Below, in pieces: positions 17,468 to 26,744 of a stretch of DNA of 64,000 bases. The notes beneath the pieces were generated by a model. It did no database searches, was not told where the DNA came from, and saw nothing but the letters and a program-made list of their open reading frames with translations. The DNA is taken from contig SFDT01000002.1 in NCBI GenBank assembly GCA_004558115.1, forward strand, positions 12,581-76,580, written 5' to 3'. Numbering within the stretch: the stretch's first letter is position 1; every line of letters starts with the position of its first letter. The position numbers and the translations under genes were made by a program. Origin of the DNA: Clostridiales bacterium. GTDB lineage: Bacteria > Bacillota > Clostridia > Oscillospirales > Oscillospiraceae.

Positions 17468-18132
17468 GACAACAAGGAAAGCCCCTGGCAGCTTTCTTCG
17501 GAAGAGCTGTGGCCCCCTTGGCGATTACACTGCTTTTGCTGCTGAGCGGCTGCGGGAAGGCGAAGGAAGACATTTCGTTTCCCTGTCAGCTGGCGGAGAA
17601 CAGCCTCAGCGTCACATCTTTGTTCCAATACTCTGGAGACAATCCGGACTGCGGCGATGAGGCGGGGGAGAATATCGCCTCTCTGGCCGTCACCAACCAG
17701 TCTGGCCGACACCTGACCTCCGCAAAGATCACCGCGAAGCTGGCGGACGGCACGAGGCTGACCTTCCAGCTGGCGGATATCCCCGCGGGACAGACGGTGT
17801 GGGTGTTTGACCAGGACAATGGTAGTTTTGCGTCATCCAGCGCCTGTAAGGAATTGAAGTGCGAGGCGTCCTTTGAAGCGGAGACGCCTTTGCTGGAGGA
17901 CCAGGTGGCAGTGGAGACGGAGGGTACTTCCGTGACGCTGACCAACCTGACGGACGAAGACCTTGCAGGCCTGACAGTCTATTGCCATTGCCTGTTTGAT
18001 GGGACCTATTTCGGAGGTTTGACTTACGCATATCCCGTGGATGGCATTCCCGCGGGAGAGAGCGTCACGATCCAGGCGGAGGAATGCTATTTGGGTGAAG
18101 CAGCAGTTGTACGGGTGACCCGGAACAGCTGA
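17464..18132 (+). CDS. Lipoprotein of unknown function in the RiPP operon
   Basis: A 222-residue protein with a basic start, hydrophobic stretch and lipobox LLSGC (Cys about 30), so it should be lipid-anchored outside the membrane. The mature part has two similar beta-rich halves (for example SLAVTNQSGRHLTSAKITA and VTLTNLTDEDLAGLTVYCH), each with pattern 'I..L.V.N.S...L....I', like tandem FxLYD/Ig-type domains. It starts with TTG overlapping the PqqD stop (TTTGA), indicating translational coupling. It may be a chaperone, receptor or immunity protein for the peptide product; none is proven. Confidence 0.75.
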   Translation: MRQQGKPLAAFFGRAVAPLAITLLLLLSGCGKAKEDISFPCQLAENSLSVTSLFQYSGDNPDCGDEAGENIASLAVTNQSGRHLTSAKITAKLADGTRLTFQLADIPAGQTVWVFDQDNGSFASSSACKELKCEASFEAETPLLEDQVAVETEGTSVTLTNLTDEDLAGLTVYCHCLFDGTYFGGLTYAYPVDGIPAGESVTIQAEECYLGEAAVVRVTRNS

Positions 18133-18191
18133 GCAGATAAATTCGTTGCCGGGTGCGAGACCCACCGGCCGGAAAACGAGAGGAGAAGACC

Positions 18192-18470
18192 ATGAAGACG
18201 TATGTAAAGCCTGAGCTCTATTTTGAGAGCTTTGAATTGTCGCAGCACATTGCGTCCTGCGACTTCAAGTTGGTAAATGCGCTGTATGACTCTAGCTGTG
18301 AAGTTGTGAAGACAGGTCCCAGTACAGCGCTGGGAAATTTTGGGGATATCATGGGTGGCTACTTTACTGAAGCCACGAAATCTTGTGAGAAGAAAATCGG
18401 ATTCGACCAGTTTGAGCACTACTGCTATACCAACGGCTCTGGCTCCCTGTACTGCCTGTTCCAGTCCTGA
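18192..18470 (+). CDS. Candidate RiPP precursor peptide, 92 residues, five cysteines
   Basis: A small protein starting MKTYVKPELYFESFELSQ, then HIASC. Cys are at 23, 36, 65, 78 and 88; the core region is rich in Gly, Ser, Thr, Asn and aromatic residues. ATG 18192 is behind GAGGAGAAGACC. The N-terminal K-P-E-L-x-x-E-x-F-E-L pattern resembles short leader-like starts of Clostridia peptides beside radical SAM/PqqD genes, but I cannot tie it to a named family. Position between the PqqD/lipoprotein pair and a kinase/radical SAM pair makes it the most likely modification substrate. It could instead be an accessory protein. Confidence 0.68.
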   Translation: MKTYVKPELYFESFELSQHIASCDFKLVNALYDSSCEVVKTGPSTALGNFGDIMGGYFTEATKSCEKKIGFDQFEHYCYTNGSGSLYCLFQS

Positions 18471-18476
18471 TTACCG

Positions 18477-19352
18477 GTGGATTTCTGCACGGAATACGGC
18501 ATCGCGGATGTGACCATCCGCCTGCATACCCCCAGGGAGGTCCAGTTGGCGGATAGCTTCCGTCCCTTTGTGGGAAGCACCGGCGGCGAGACTGCGGAGG
18601 TGTGGCTCCGGGAAACAGACCGCCTGCCCCAGCTGACCGGCCCGGTACTGTTTTCGGATGTGTCCTTTACCGTTTACCGGGAAGACGGCGGTTACATTCG
18701 CCGCTACCACGACCGAAGAGAGCAGGACCGCCCCTACGCGGTAGGAGAAGCGGCCTGGAAGAGCGGACGGGAGACCGTGTCGTTTCTCTCCGGTGACTGG
18801 CAGTTTTTCTCCGGGAGCCAGAACTGTGTGTCCCACATCGCTCTGGAAGAGCTGCTGCTCTGGTATGACCGGCTCATTCTCCACGCCTCCTTTGTGGCGT
18901 CGCCCTTTGGCGGCATCCTGTTTTCCGGACCGTCCGGCATCGGGAAGTCCACCCAGGCGGACCTCTGGGTACGGTACGGGGGAGCGAGGCTCATCAACGG
19001 GGACCGCACCATCCTCCGGCCGGACAGCGGCCGCTGGCTGGCCTACGGCTCTCCATACGCCGGTTCCTCCCGGTGCTATGTGAATGAAAAGCACCCGGTG
19101 CGGGCCATCGTCCTGCTGGAGCAGGGCGGTGACTGCCGGCTCACCCGGCTGCCCCAGCCGGCGGCTTTCCAAAAGCTGTATGCCGGCACCACAGTCAACG
19201 CCTGGAACCCGGTATTTGTGGAGCGCGTCTGCACGCTGCTTGCACAATTGGTGGCGGAAGTTCCGGTGTATGCCCTGCGGTGCACGCCGGACCGGGCGGC
19301 GGTGGAGCTCCTGCGGTCCCAACTCCTGAAGGAAGAGACAAATGGAACGTAA
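18477..19352 (+). CDS. HPr-kinase-like P-loop protein of a RiPP cluster
   Basis: A 291-residue protein with a Walker A ILFSGPSGIGKST (Lys about 156), preceded by LHASFVAS and followed by LINGDRTILRP. This matches the C-terminal catalytic domain of HprK/P but with a different, longer N-terminus. Such stand-alone homologues in lasso and other RiPP clusters phosphorylate the peptide (for example ThcoK-type kinases), so peptide phosphorylation is the leading inference. The start is GTG 18477, six bases after the precursor stop. It overlaps the radical SAM gene by 11 bases. Confidence 0.78.
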   Translation: MDFCTEYGIADVTIRLHTPREVQLADSFRPFVGSTGGETAEVWLRETDRLPQLTGPVLFSDVSFTVYREDGGYIRRYHDRREQDRPYAVGEAAWKSGRETVSFLSGDWQFFSGSQNCVSHIALEELLLWYDRLILHASFVASPFGGILFSGPSGIGKSTQADLWVRYGGARLINGDRTILRPDSGRWLAYGSPYAGSSRCYVNEKHPVRAIVLLEQGGDCRLTRLPQPAAFQKLYAGTTVNAWNPVFVERVCTLLAQLVAEVPVYALRCTPDRAAVELLRSQLLKEETNGT

Positions 19353-20481
19353 AGAAGTAAACTACGAAGCGGCGCTGACCCAGTACCTGTTTCAGAAGGC
19401 CTCCCGGGCGCGGCTCCCCCTCAGCGGGACCTTTGAGCTTTCCCCGGTGTGCAATCTGAACTGCCGGATGTGTTATGTCCGCAAGACGCCCCAGGAGGTG
19501 GCCGCCCACGACCGCCCCATGATGACGCTGGAACAGTGGCTGCACATCGCGCGGGAAGCCAAACAGGCCGGAATGCTGTATCTGCTGCTGACCGGCGGAG
19601 AACCGTTTTTGTGGCCGGATTTCTGGGAGCTGTACGAACAGCTGACGGCCATGGGATTTCTGGTGTCCATCAACAGCAACGGCACCCTCATTGACGGCGA
19701 GGCCATCCGGCGGCTGAAAGCCAATCCGCCCACCCGCGTCAACATCACCCTCTACGGCGCCGGGGACGAAACGTACCGGGCACTGTGCCGGGCGGATGGG
19801 ATGTTTGACCGTGTGGACCGGGCCATCAGCGGCCTGCGGGAAGCCGGCGTTCTGGTGAAGCTGAACTGCTCGCTGACCCCGGCAAACGCCAAAGACCTGG
19901 AAGCCCTATGCCGGTACGCCCGGGAGCGGGAGCTGATTTTGGAAATCAATACCTACATGTTTCCTCCGCTGCGCCGGGACCCGGCTATGGTCGGGCGGAA
20001 CCAGCGGTTCACACCGCAGGAGGCGGCCTGGTACCACTTCAAAAAGTACCAGTACCAGCAGGGGGATGAACGATACATCCGCTTTTTGAAAAACGCGGAG
20101 CGGGGCTTGATCGATCCGCCTGGCCTGGACGAACAGTGTGTGGACCCGGTGGACGGAAAGATCGCCTGCCGGGCGGGGAACGCCTCCTTCTGGATCACCT
20201 GGGACGGATGGATGACTCCCTGCGGCATGATGCCCGCGCCAAAGGTGGATATCACGGCCCTCCCGTTTTCGGAGGCCTGGGCGGAACTCGTGCAGGTCAC
20301 CGAAGAACTGGCCGTGTCCAGCGTTTGTCTGGGCTGTGCCAACCAGGCAATGTGCCACGCCTGTGCCGCCATGGCCATGGCGGAAACGGGCAGTGCGGGG
20401 GGCATCCCCACATATCTGTGCCGGATGGTGGAAGAAATGAAGCGTCTGGCGAAAGAAGAGCTGGCCACGTTGGGCCAGTAG
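19342..20481 (+). CDS. Radical SAM/SPASM peptide-modifying enzyme
   Basis: A 379-residue enzyme with the SAM cluster CNLNCRMC (C37, C41, C44), the SAM-binding LLLTGGEPFLWPDF, and a C-terminal SPASM region: EQCVDP, IACRAGNASFWIT, MTPCGMM and CLGCANQAMCHACAAM, giving enough Cys for two auxiliary iron-sulfur clusters. The family makes thioether, carbon-carbon or epimer modifications in peptides with a PqqD partner, present upstream. ATG 19342 lies within the kinase gene end, indicating coupling. It has no built-in RRE, in keeping with the separate PqqD-like protein. Confidence 0.9.
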   Translation: MERKEVNYEAALTQYLFQKASRARLPLSGTFELSPVCNLNCRMCYVRKTPQEVAAHDRPMMTLEQWLHIAREAKQAGMLYLLLTGGEPFLWPDFWELYEQLTAMGFLVSINSNGTLIDGEAIRRLKANPPTRVNITLYGAGDETYRALCRADGMFDRVDRAISGLREAGVLVKLNCSLTPANAKDLEALCRYARERELILEINTYMFPPLRRDPAMVGRNQRFTPQEAAWYHFKKYQYQQGDERYIRFLKNAERGLIDPPGLDEQCVDPVDGKIACRAGNASFWITWDGWMTPCGMMPAPKVDITALPFSEAWAELVQVTEELAVSSVCLGCANQAMCHACAAMAMAETGSAGGIPTYLCRMVEEMKRLAKEELATLGQ

Positions 20482-20493
20482 ATTCCCTTAACC

Positions 20494-20520
20494 TGCAAAT
20501 CCATGTAAATATGATTTGCA
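20494..20520. promoter_or_regulatory. Inverted repeat before the GH20 gene
   Basis: TGCAAATC (20494-20501), 11 bases, GATTTGCA (20513-20520). It is in an A/T-rich 88-base gap ahead of the GH20 gene. It could be an operator; no confident -35/-10 pair was found beside it. Confidence 0.4.
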
Positions 20521-20569
20521 TTTGCATATAGATCAAGTAGACCAAGAAAAACCGAGGAGGTTCAATGCT

Positions 20570-23500
20570 ATGAGAAGACACGGATTGAAAAAGGGCCTGT
20601 CCCTGCTGCTGGTCTTTTGCATGATCCTGAGCCTGCTGCCCATGACGGCACTGGCGGAGGAGATCAGCGAGCCCAGCGCCGCCGTGGAGGAACAGTCCCC
20701 CGCATCCGGCGATACAACGGCCGTGGATACCGGCGAAGATCAGCAGGATGAGGCCGGCACCGGTGAAGCCAGCGAAGCTGGCACCGGCGAGGCTGGCACC
20801 GGCGAGGCTGGCACCGGCGAGGCCGCTGAGGCTGGCACCGGCGAGACCGGCGAAGCTGGCACCGGCGAGGAAAGCAAGAGCACAATCGATAAGATCACGG
20901 ATATTCTGGGCGATTTCCTGGGCACGATCTCCGGTGAAAAATCGGAGGAAGAGGCCGCACAGGATGAAGCCAATGCCAAGGCCGCGGAATTGGCCCTTTC
21001 CAAGGCTGCCGCCGAGGAGGCCGCCGCGCAGCAGGCCGCGGAAGAGGCTGCCGCCAAGGCTGCTGCCGAACAGCTGGAAGCTGAGCTGGAAGCGGTGCTG
21101 ACGGTGGAGGCAACGAAAGAAGCCCGCGATACCAGCGATGATGATTTCTATAAGGTCGTCCATCTGGACGCCGGCCGTAAGTATTTCAGCGTGGACAGCA
21201 TCAAGGCCATCATTGACACCATGGCTGATGCCGGCTATAACCAGCTGGAGCTGTACCTGTCTGACAACCAGGGCTTCCGCTTTGCCCTGGATGACATGAC
21301 CATCACGACCTCTTACGACACCTATGATTTGAGCGAGTCTCTCGGTGACGGCTATTCCGACGGCAGCAAGTATCCCGACGGCAGCGACAAGTATCTGACG
21401 CAGGACGAGATGGATACCATCATCGATTACGCCAAGAAGAACCACATTGAGATCGTGCCCTGCATCAACACCCCGGGCCACATGGGCGCCATTCTGGAGA
21501 AGTTCTCTGATTTCCGTTACAGCGGTTCCAAGAGCTCCATCGATCTGGAGAATCCGGAGGCTGTGGCTTTTGCCCTGGCCATTGTGAAGAAGTATGCCGA
21601 TTACTTTGCCGGTAAGGGCTGCGACTTCTTCAATATCGGCGCGGATGAGTATGCCAATGACCTGTCTTCCACCATGGGCTTTGAGCGCCTGTATACCGCT
21701 GGCAAATACCAGCGCTTTGTGGACTATTTGAACGCCGCCGCCCAGATCGTTATCAACGAGGGCATGACCCCCCGCGCCTTCAACGACGGCATCTATTATA
21801 AGAATGACACCTCTTACAGCATCAACAAGGCCATCCAGGTCTGCTATTGGTCTGCCCAGTGGATCGGCTACAACGTAGCCGATGCGGATATCATCAGCCA
21901 GAAGGGCCATACGATGATCAACACCAATGGTTCCTACTACTGGGTGCTGGGCAACAGTAGCTGGCAGTGCAGCGCTGAGAAAGCGGCGGGCTTTGACTAT
22001 ACCCTTTTCTCCGGCGATAAGACCATTTCCACCGCGAAGGGCGCTATGTTCTGCATCTGGTGCGACGTGGGCAATGCGGCTAGCCAGGAGTCTGTTGTCT
22101 CCGCCACCGCGGATGTGATCACGGCCTTTGGTTCCGCGCTGCCGGTCGCTGACAGCGGAAACGGCACGGCGGAGTATCCCTATGACATGACGGACGCGAA
22201 AAACGCGGATGTCCTGGTGGGTCTGAAGCTGGGCGAGTCCTGCTACCTCACCATGGGCGCAGAAGTGGTTTGGAAGACCAGTGACCCGAGTGTGCTTCAG
22301 ATTGAGGCTTATGAGGTGAATACACTGACAGCGAACTACTATGCGCAGCCCGGCGAGATGGATGGGGACACAGAGGATGATGGTGTGACCGCCACCACCG
22401 TAAAGGTGACGGCGACCGGCATCGGCGAAGCTACCCTGTACGCTGGCACGGAGGCCTTTGACAGCTCTGTGGAGCCAGAGAAGGAAAAGACGATCACCGT
22501 AACCGTAGGAAAGACAGCTATTGAAACTGTCGACAATGCCAATTACGCCGGTGCGTATACAACGGAAGACCCCCACATTGCCACAGTTCAGGTGACTGGT
22601 ACGAATAGCACGGAACCGACCGTGACTTATACGCGGGCTTCTGTTAGATGTAGTGCGCTTATCAGCGGTGACAACGATAACTGGACGGCTGCCAACAATT
22701 ATTATTATACGCCTGATGGAACGAATTACTATCCGGTATATGCAAAGAGAAGCAGGGAATGGAGCTGGAGCAGTTTTGCTTATGTTTACACCTACACCTG
22801 GGGATACTCCACGACAAGCTCTGCTGACAATGTGACGCAAATCGGCACCCAGAGTACCACGAACACCAGCACTACCCCCAACATCACCGTTTACACCAAG
22901 TCCGGCACGGATGGGACTCCTGCCTCCACCATCATCACGTTCACAGGCGTGAGCGTCGGCACCACCTATGTCACCATCGGCGATACGAAATATACCATCG
23001 AGGTTAAGCCCGTGGACTTGAGCAATGTCACGCCCCTGACCGTGGAGTTCTGGATCACCAATAGACAGGTAGATGCAACGGTGAATGGCAGAAGCGCACA
23101 GTCCATGTCTATTGCCGCGACGGAAACCAATATTTACAGTGCAAACGGCGTGCTGTTCAGCAGCCTGGTCCCCGCCACTGGTACGCAGGACGGCAACCCC
23201 ATGGTTTTCTGGAAGGGTACCCGGCTGGCATCTAACAACACACAGACTACCGGCGGTGGTGTGGACAAAACAAACGCCGGTACGGATTTTGCGTACATCC
23301 GGTATTGGGAGGATGGCAAAGGCGGCTATTGCTGGGCGTATTCCGCTGACCGTGTGACCTGGACCAATGTGGCCAGCGGTGACCAGATCGTGGCCTACTA
23401 TCTCCAAAAGACAGAGGTCACCGATGAGATCACGACACAGGTGGTGGACTGGGGAGTTGTTCCCAGCACTAGCTATAATTCCGATAGCTTTGTCCTGGTT

Positions 23501-25498
23501 GACTTTGCCGTAAAGTACGAATCCGGTGAATTGACCCCCAGCAGCTTCCCAGTCAGCGGCAAGACAATGGCTTTCCATTGTGCTTCTGGTGATGCAACGG
23601 TTGGTTATATCGGGGATAGCACGTGGTGGTATAATCGCTATCGTAACATTGGCCTGATCCGTGCCGAGGAGACTAGGGATTACGAAGTGTACATGATCAC
23701 CGTCACACCTACCAATGACAGAAATACTAAGCAGGTGGCTGGCAACGCCAATACCGCAACCAGCTATACCTATGGTGGTACGGAAAAGGTCATTTGGGTG
23801 GATGATGAGGCCAATCTCGGTGACTTCGCGGATGAGAGCCTGCATTATACCAGCATTTCCGGCGACATCAGCTATTCCGTGGGCGGCGACCCCATCGTAC
23901 CCGGACTGGAGATTTTCAACCGGCACGGTATGCTGGTTACCTACTATGTCCGCGCCAAGGTGACGCCGGATTCTCTGGCGGTCCATTATATTGACCAGAC
24001 GGCAAACCAGGAATTCTACTCCTACAACATCGCGGTGGAGTCCGGCACGCTCTTTAATGAGAACATTGGTCTGGCAAATCCCTGGAAGGGCAACCTGGCC
24101 AACGGCTCCGTGACCAACCTCCAGAACAAAACGCAGACCGTTTCCGCGGACCTGTCCACCATGCCCGCCATCGGCGCCCAGTACCGGTATAGTGATTATA
24201 CCTGTGTTCAGGTTGAGCGCAGCGAGGATGGTAAGGATGTGTACCTGTACTATACCTTTAAGAATACCCACTCCTTTGTGGTCGATTTCGGCCTGCCGCT
24301 GAATATCAGGAAAGAGGACCTGAATATCGCTGGTAACTGGACCAGCGCCTCCATTGCAGGTGCGAAATATGGAACAGCAACAACGGACTCGGTAACTGGT
24401 ATTACCTATACACCGACACAGGTTCTGAAGGGTGTTGAAACGCTGCAACTGACCTTAACGGACGATGATGGAAGCGCAGCAACGCACACGATTTACATCT
24501 ATCCCGCCACCACAGTGTATTACGAAGAAGGCTTCATGACCTTCAGTGGATTCTCTGGCGGCAGCAAGGGCACCGGAACGCAGGCTACCGAAGCCGTTGG
24601 CGCCCAAACGAGAAACGTCTATGGCTATGACCCCGCTTATGTCGGAACCGCACATGATAGCCAGGCTACTAGCACTAAGGTAGACAGCACCGCCTCCTTC
24701 TCCTTCACCGGCACGGGCGTGGACATCTATGCCAATTGCAGCACGAATACCGGCACGGTGCTGATCACCGTGAAGAAGGGCAAAGATGTTGTCAAGATGC
24801 TGACGGTGGATACCCACATGCAGGAGGGTACGACCCCTGTTACCGGCAGCAACAAGCAGGCGGTTGAAGCCAAGAACGTTCCCATTGCCAGCATCGACGG
24901 TCTGCCGTATGACAGCTACTCCGTGACGATCAAGCACGTTGCCTCCAAGCTCGGCGCGAATAAGTCTGTGTACCTGGATGGCTTCCGCGTCCATGGCACT
25001 CTTGGCCCGACGCACGATGCCTATAAGGAGGACGGCGAGAATTCCCCCAAGATCGTGGAGCTCCGTGACCTGGTCCTGAAAGTGCAGCTGAACGCTGACA
25101 CAAGCAGCAGCGATTTGGCCGCGTACAGAGAGCAGTTGAAGAATCTTGCGGATAGCCAGATTTATAGAGCGGCTGTGATCAGCACTGGCATCTCTGGTGT
25201 TGAGCAGGCTGCTGCGGATACGGCCAGTGTCAAGGATTTGGTAGACAACGGACCCAAGAACGAGGTCTATCTGGCTCCCGGTGAAACGCTGGTGTTTACC
25301 ATTGACCGGGCTGCCCAGGTCGGCGTGAAGTGCCTGAACGGCGACAGTGGAAAGATTGAGAGCACAGGCGGTACTGATACTACCGTCACCGCCCAGACGG
25401 ATATGTTCTATGCGGTCGCGGCAGGTACTGTGACGATCACCAATAATGGCAGCGGCACGCTGGCTGTCACCGAACTGAAGTTCACGTCCAATACTTAA
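20570..25498 (+). CDS. Large secreted GH20 beta-N-acetylhexosaminidase/lacto-N-biosidase-like protein
   Basis: A 1642-residue exported protein. Signal peptide about 1-30; GTGEA-type repeats about 62-100; Ala/Glu-rich helix about 125-190; GH20 catalytic domain about 195-520 with HLDAGRKYFSVDSIKAII, CINTPGHMGAI and the catalytic pair D359-E360 in NIGADEYAN; then Ig-like domains and a C-terminal jelly-roll-like region (about 1320-1480). GH20 enzymes release GlcNAc or lacto-N-biose from glycans by substrate-assisted catalysis; the GRKYFS start resembles lacto-N-biosidases. No SLH, LPxTG or membrane anchor is visible, which is odd for its size. Patches around 22.6-22.9 and 23.45-23.7 kb are AT-richer than the rest, suggesting a mosaic origin. 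Confidence 0.85.
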   Translation: MRRHGLKKGLSLLLVFCMILSLLPMTALAEEISEPSAAVEEQSPASGDTTAVDTGEDQQDEAGTGEASEAGTGEAGTGEAGTGEAAEAGTGETGEAGTGEESKSTIDKITDILGDFLGTISGEKSEEEAAQDEANAKAAELALSKAAAEEAAAQQAAEEAAAKAAAEQLEAELEAVLTVEATKEARDTSDDDFYKVVHLDAGRKYFSVDSIKAIIDTMADAGYNQLELYLSDNQGFRFALDDMTITTSYDTYDLSESLGDGYSDGSKYPDGSDKYLTQDEMDTIIDYAKKNHIEIVPCINTPGHMGAILEKFSDFRYSGSKSSIDLENPEAVAFALAIVKKYADYFAGKGCDFFNIGADEYANDLSSTMGFERLYTAGKYQRFVDYLNAAAQIVINEGMTPRAFNDGIYYKNDTSYSINKAIQVCYWSAQWIGYNVADADIISQKGHTMINTNGSYYWVLGNSSWQCSAEKAAGFDYTLFSGDKTISTAKGAMFCIWCDVGNAASQESVVSATADVITAFGSALPVADSGNGTAEYPYDMTDAKNADVLVGLKLGESCYLTMGAEVVWKTSDPSVLQIEAYEVNTLTANYYAQPGEMDGDTEDDGVTATTVKVTATGIGEATLYAGTEAFDSSVEPEKEKTITVTVGKTAIETVDNANYAGAYTTEDPHIATVQVTGTNSTEPTVTYTRASVRCSALISGDNDNWTAANNYYYTPDGTNYYPVYAKRSREWSWSSFAYVYTYTWGYSTTSSADNVTQIGTQSTTNTSTTPNITVYTKSGTDGTPASTIITFTGVSVGTTYVTIGDTKYTIEVKPVDLSNVTPLTVEFWITNRQVDATVNGRSAQSMSIAATETNIYSANGVLFSSLVPATGTQDGNPMVFWKGTRLASNNTQTTGGGVDKTNAGTDFAYIRYWEDGKGGYCWAYSADRVTWTNVASGDQIVAYYLQKTEVTDEITTQVVDWGVVPSTSYNSDSFVLVDFAVKYESGELTPSSFPVSGKTMAFHCASGDATVGYIGDSTWWYNRYRNIGLIRAEETRDYEVYMITVTPTNDRNTKQVAGNANTATSYTYGGTEKVIWVDDEANLGDFADESLHYTSISGDISYSVGGDPIVPGLEIFNRHGMLVTYYVRAKVTPDSLAVHYIDQTANQEFYSYNIAVESGTLFNENIGLANPWKGNLANGSVTNLQNKTQTVSADLSTMPAIGAQYRYSDYTCVQVERSEDGKDVYLYYTFKNTHSFVVDFGLPLNIRKEDLNIAGNWTSASIAGAKYGTATTDSVTGITYTPTQVLKGVETLQLTLTDDDGSAATHTIYIYPATTVYYEEGFMTFSGFSGGSKGTGTQATEAVGAQTRNVYGYDPAYVGTAHDSQATSTKVDSTASFSFTGTGVDIYANCSTNTGTVLITVKKGKDVVKMLTVDTHMQEGTTPVTGSNKQAVEAKNVPIASIDGLPYDSYSVTIKHVASKLGANKSVYLDGFRVHGTLGPTHDAYKEDGENSPKIVELRDLVLKVQLNADTSSSDLAAYREQLKNLADSQIYRAAVISTGISGVEQAAADTASVKDLVDNGPKNEVYLAPGETLVFTIDRAAQVGVKCLNGDSGKIESTGGTDTTVTAQTDMFYAVAAGTVTITNNGSGTLAVTELKFTSNT
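20752..20869 (+). repeat. 15-bp tandem repeats coding Ala-Gly-Thr-Gly-Glu
   Basis: About seven units near GCTGGCACCGGCGAG, two of them interrupted by short variants. They code an acidic flexible linker between signal peptide and helix, and may vary in number between strains. Confidence 0.85.
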
Positions 25499-25517
25499 TT
25501 ACCACACATCACGCAAA

Positions 25518-25551
25518 ACCGCCCCGCCGTGGGATTCCACGGCGGGGCGGT
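25518..25551. terminator. Bidirectional terminator between GH20 and alanine racemase genes
   Basis: ACCGCCCCGCCGTGG, 4-base loop and complement, with AAAA on the left and TCTTTTG on the right. It serves both convergent genes. Confidence 0.88.
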
Positions 25552-25563
25552 CTTTTGTTTTTC

Positions 25564-26718
25564 CTACATTTCCCGGTAAACCCGGGGCACCCGGGGACGG
25601 ATGTTGCAGGTGATGGCGCTGGGCCCCAGACCCAGGGGCTTGTACAGCCACTGGCAGGGCACCGCTCTGTCGCCGCTGCCTCCCAGGAGCAGCACCTCGT
25701 CTCCCTCGGTGACGCCCGGGCAGTCGGTGATGTCCACCATGAACATGTCCATGCACACCCTGCCCACCACGGGGCAGACCTGGCCCCGGATGCGGACCCG
25801 GCCCAGGTTGGTCAGCTGCCGCAGGTAGCCGTCGGCGTCTCCGGCGGAAACCACCGCCAGCAGCGTGTCCCGCTGGGTGACGGCCTGGCGGCTGTAACTG
25901 ACCGCCGTCCCGGCGGGGGCGGGGCGCACCATGGCCACCCGGGCTTTCCAGGTCATGACCGGCCGGAATTCCACGGGCCGCAGCATGGCGGTGTCCGGCA
26001 AAAGGCCGTAGAGCACAGTGCCCACCCGGCACATATCCAGGGCGTATTCCGGGGAATTCACCGTGGCGGGGGAGTTGCAGCAGTGGCGCAGGCCCAGCTG
26101 GATGCCCCGCTCCTCCAGCGCCCGGCACAGGCGCAGGAAGCGGTCAAATTGGGCCTGGGTATAGGCGTCATCCTCCGGCTCATGGCTGTAAGAGCTGGAA
26201 AAGTGGGTGAAAATACCGCTCACCCGCAGCCCCGGCGTCCGGTATGCCGACGCCGCGTCCTCCACAGCGGCGGAAAAGGCGTCTCCGCAGCACAGGTAGC
26301 CGATGCGGGTCATGCCGGTATCCAGCTTCAGGTGGCAGGGGACGGTGACGCCGGCCTCCGCAGCGCAGGCGGCCAGCCGGGCGGTGTATGCGGGCGAGAG
26401 CAGCGTTTGGGTGATGTTTTCCGCTGCCAGCAGCGGTGCCGCCTCCGGCGGCGTGTGCCCCAGGATGAGGATCTCCTGGCGAATACCCGCTTGCCGCAAC
26501 TCCAGCGCCTCGGACAGGCAGGCTACCCCGATCCAATCCTCCGGGAACAGCCGCTCCAGGACGCGGGCCGTGGGAACGGCGCCGTGGCCGTAAGCGTTGG
26601 CTTTCAGAATATTCATCAGGCGGCAGCCGGGCGGGAGCAGCTGGTGCAGTGTGCGGCAATTGGCGGCCAGGGCATCCAGATCGATCTCCACCCAGCAGCG
26701 GCTAGTGGTCAGGTCCAT
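25564..26718 (-). CDS. Alanine racemase-family PLP enzyme
   Basis: A 384-residue fold-type III enzyme. The PLP Lys lies in ILKANAYGHG (K39); other marks are KLDTGMTRIGY, FTHFSSSYS, DMCRVGTVLYGL, GTAVSYS with the catalytic Tyr, and GRVCMDMFMVDIT. It interconverts L- and D-alanine for peptidoglycan, or a related amino acid. I start it at ATG 26718 (AAAGGAGC, 6 bases upstream); upstream in-frame sequence belongs to the antiporter gene. Its position after NhaC and the Cys/Met lyase suggests that it may serve amino-acid catabolism rather than be the housekeeping alr; that is inference. Confidence 0.87.
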   Translation of the reverse strand: MDLTTSRCWVEIDLDALAANCRTLHQLLPPGCRLMNILKANAYGHGAVPTARVLERLFPEDWIGVACLSEALELRQAGIRQEILILGHTPPEAAPLLAAENITQTLLSPAYTARLAACAAEAGVTVPCHLKLDTGMTRIGYLCCGDAFSAAVEDAASAYRTPGLRVSGIFTHFSSSYSHEPEDDAYTQAQFDRFLRLCRALEERGIQLGLRHCCNSPATVNSPEYALDMCRVGTVLYGLLPDTAMLRPVEFRPVMTWKARVAMVRPAPAGTAVSYSRQAVTQRDTLLAVVSAGDADGYLRQLTNLGRVRIRGQVCPVVGRVCMDMFMVDITDCPGVTEGDEVLLLGGSGDRAVPCQWLYKPLGLGPSAITCNIRPRVPRVYREM

Positions 26719-26744
26719 GAGAAAGCTCCTTTCTTCCGAATATG

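Noticed and set aside
20752..20869. CRISPR-like array
   Set aside because: The 15-bp repeats are contiguous and in frame within a coding region; there are no spacers.
20297..24448. Very long minus-strand open frame (1383 codons) opposite the GH20 gene
   Set aside because: It arises from codon bias of the GC-rich plus-strand gene; the plus strand has signal peptide, GH20 motifs and ribosome site, while the minus frame has His/Gly/Ile-rich nonsense and no start signal.
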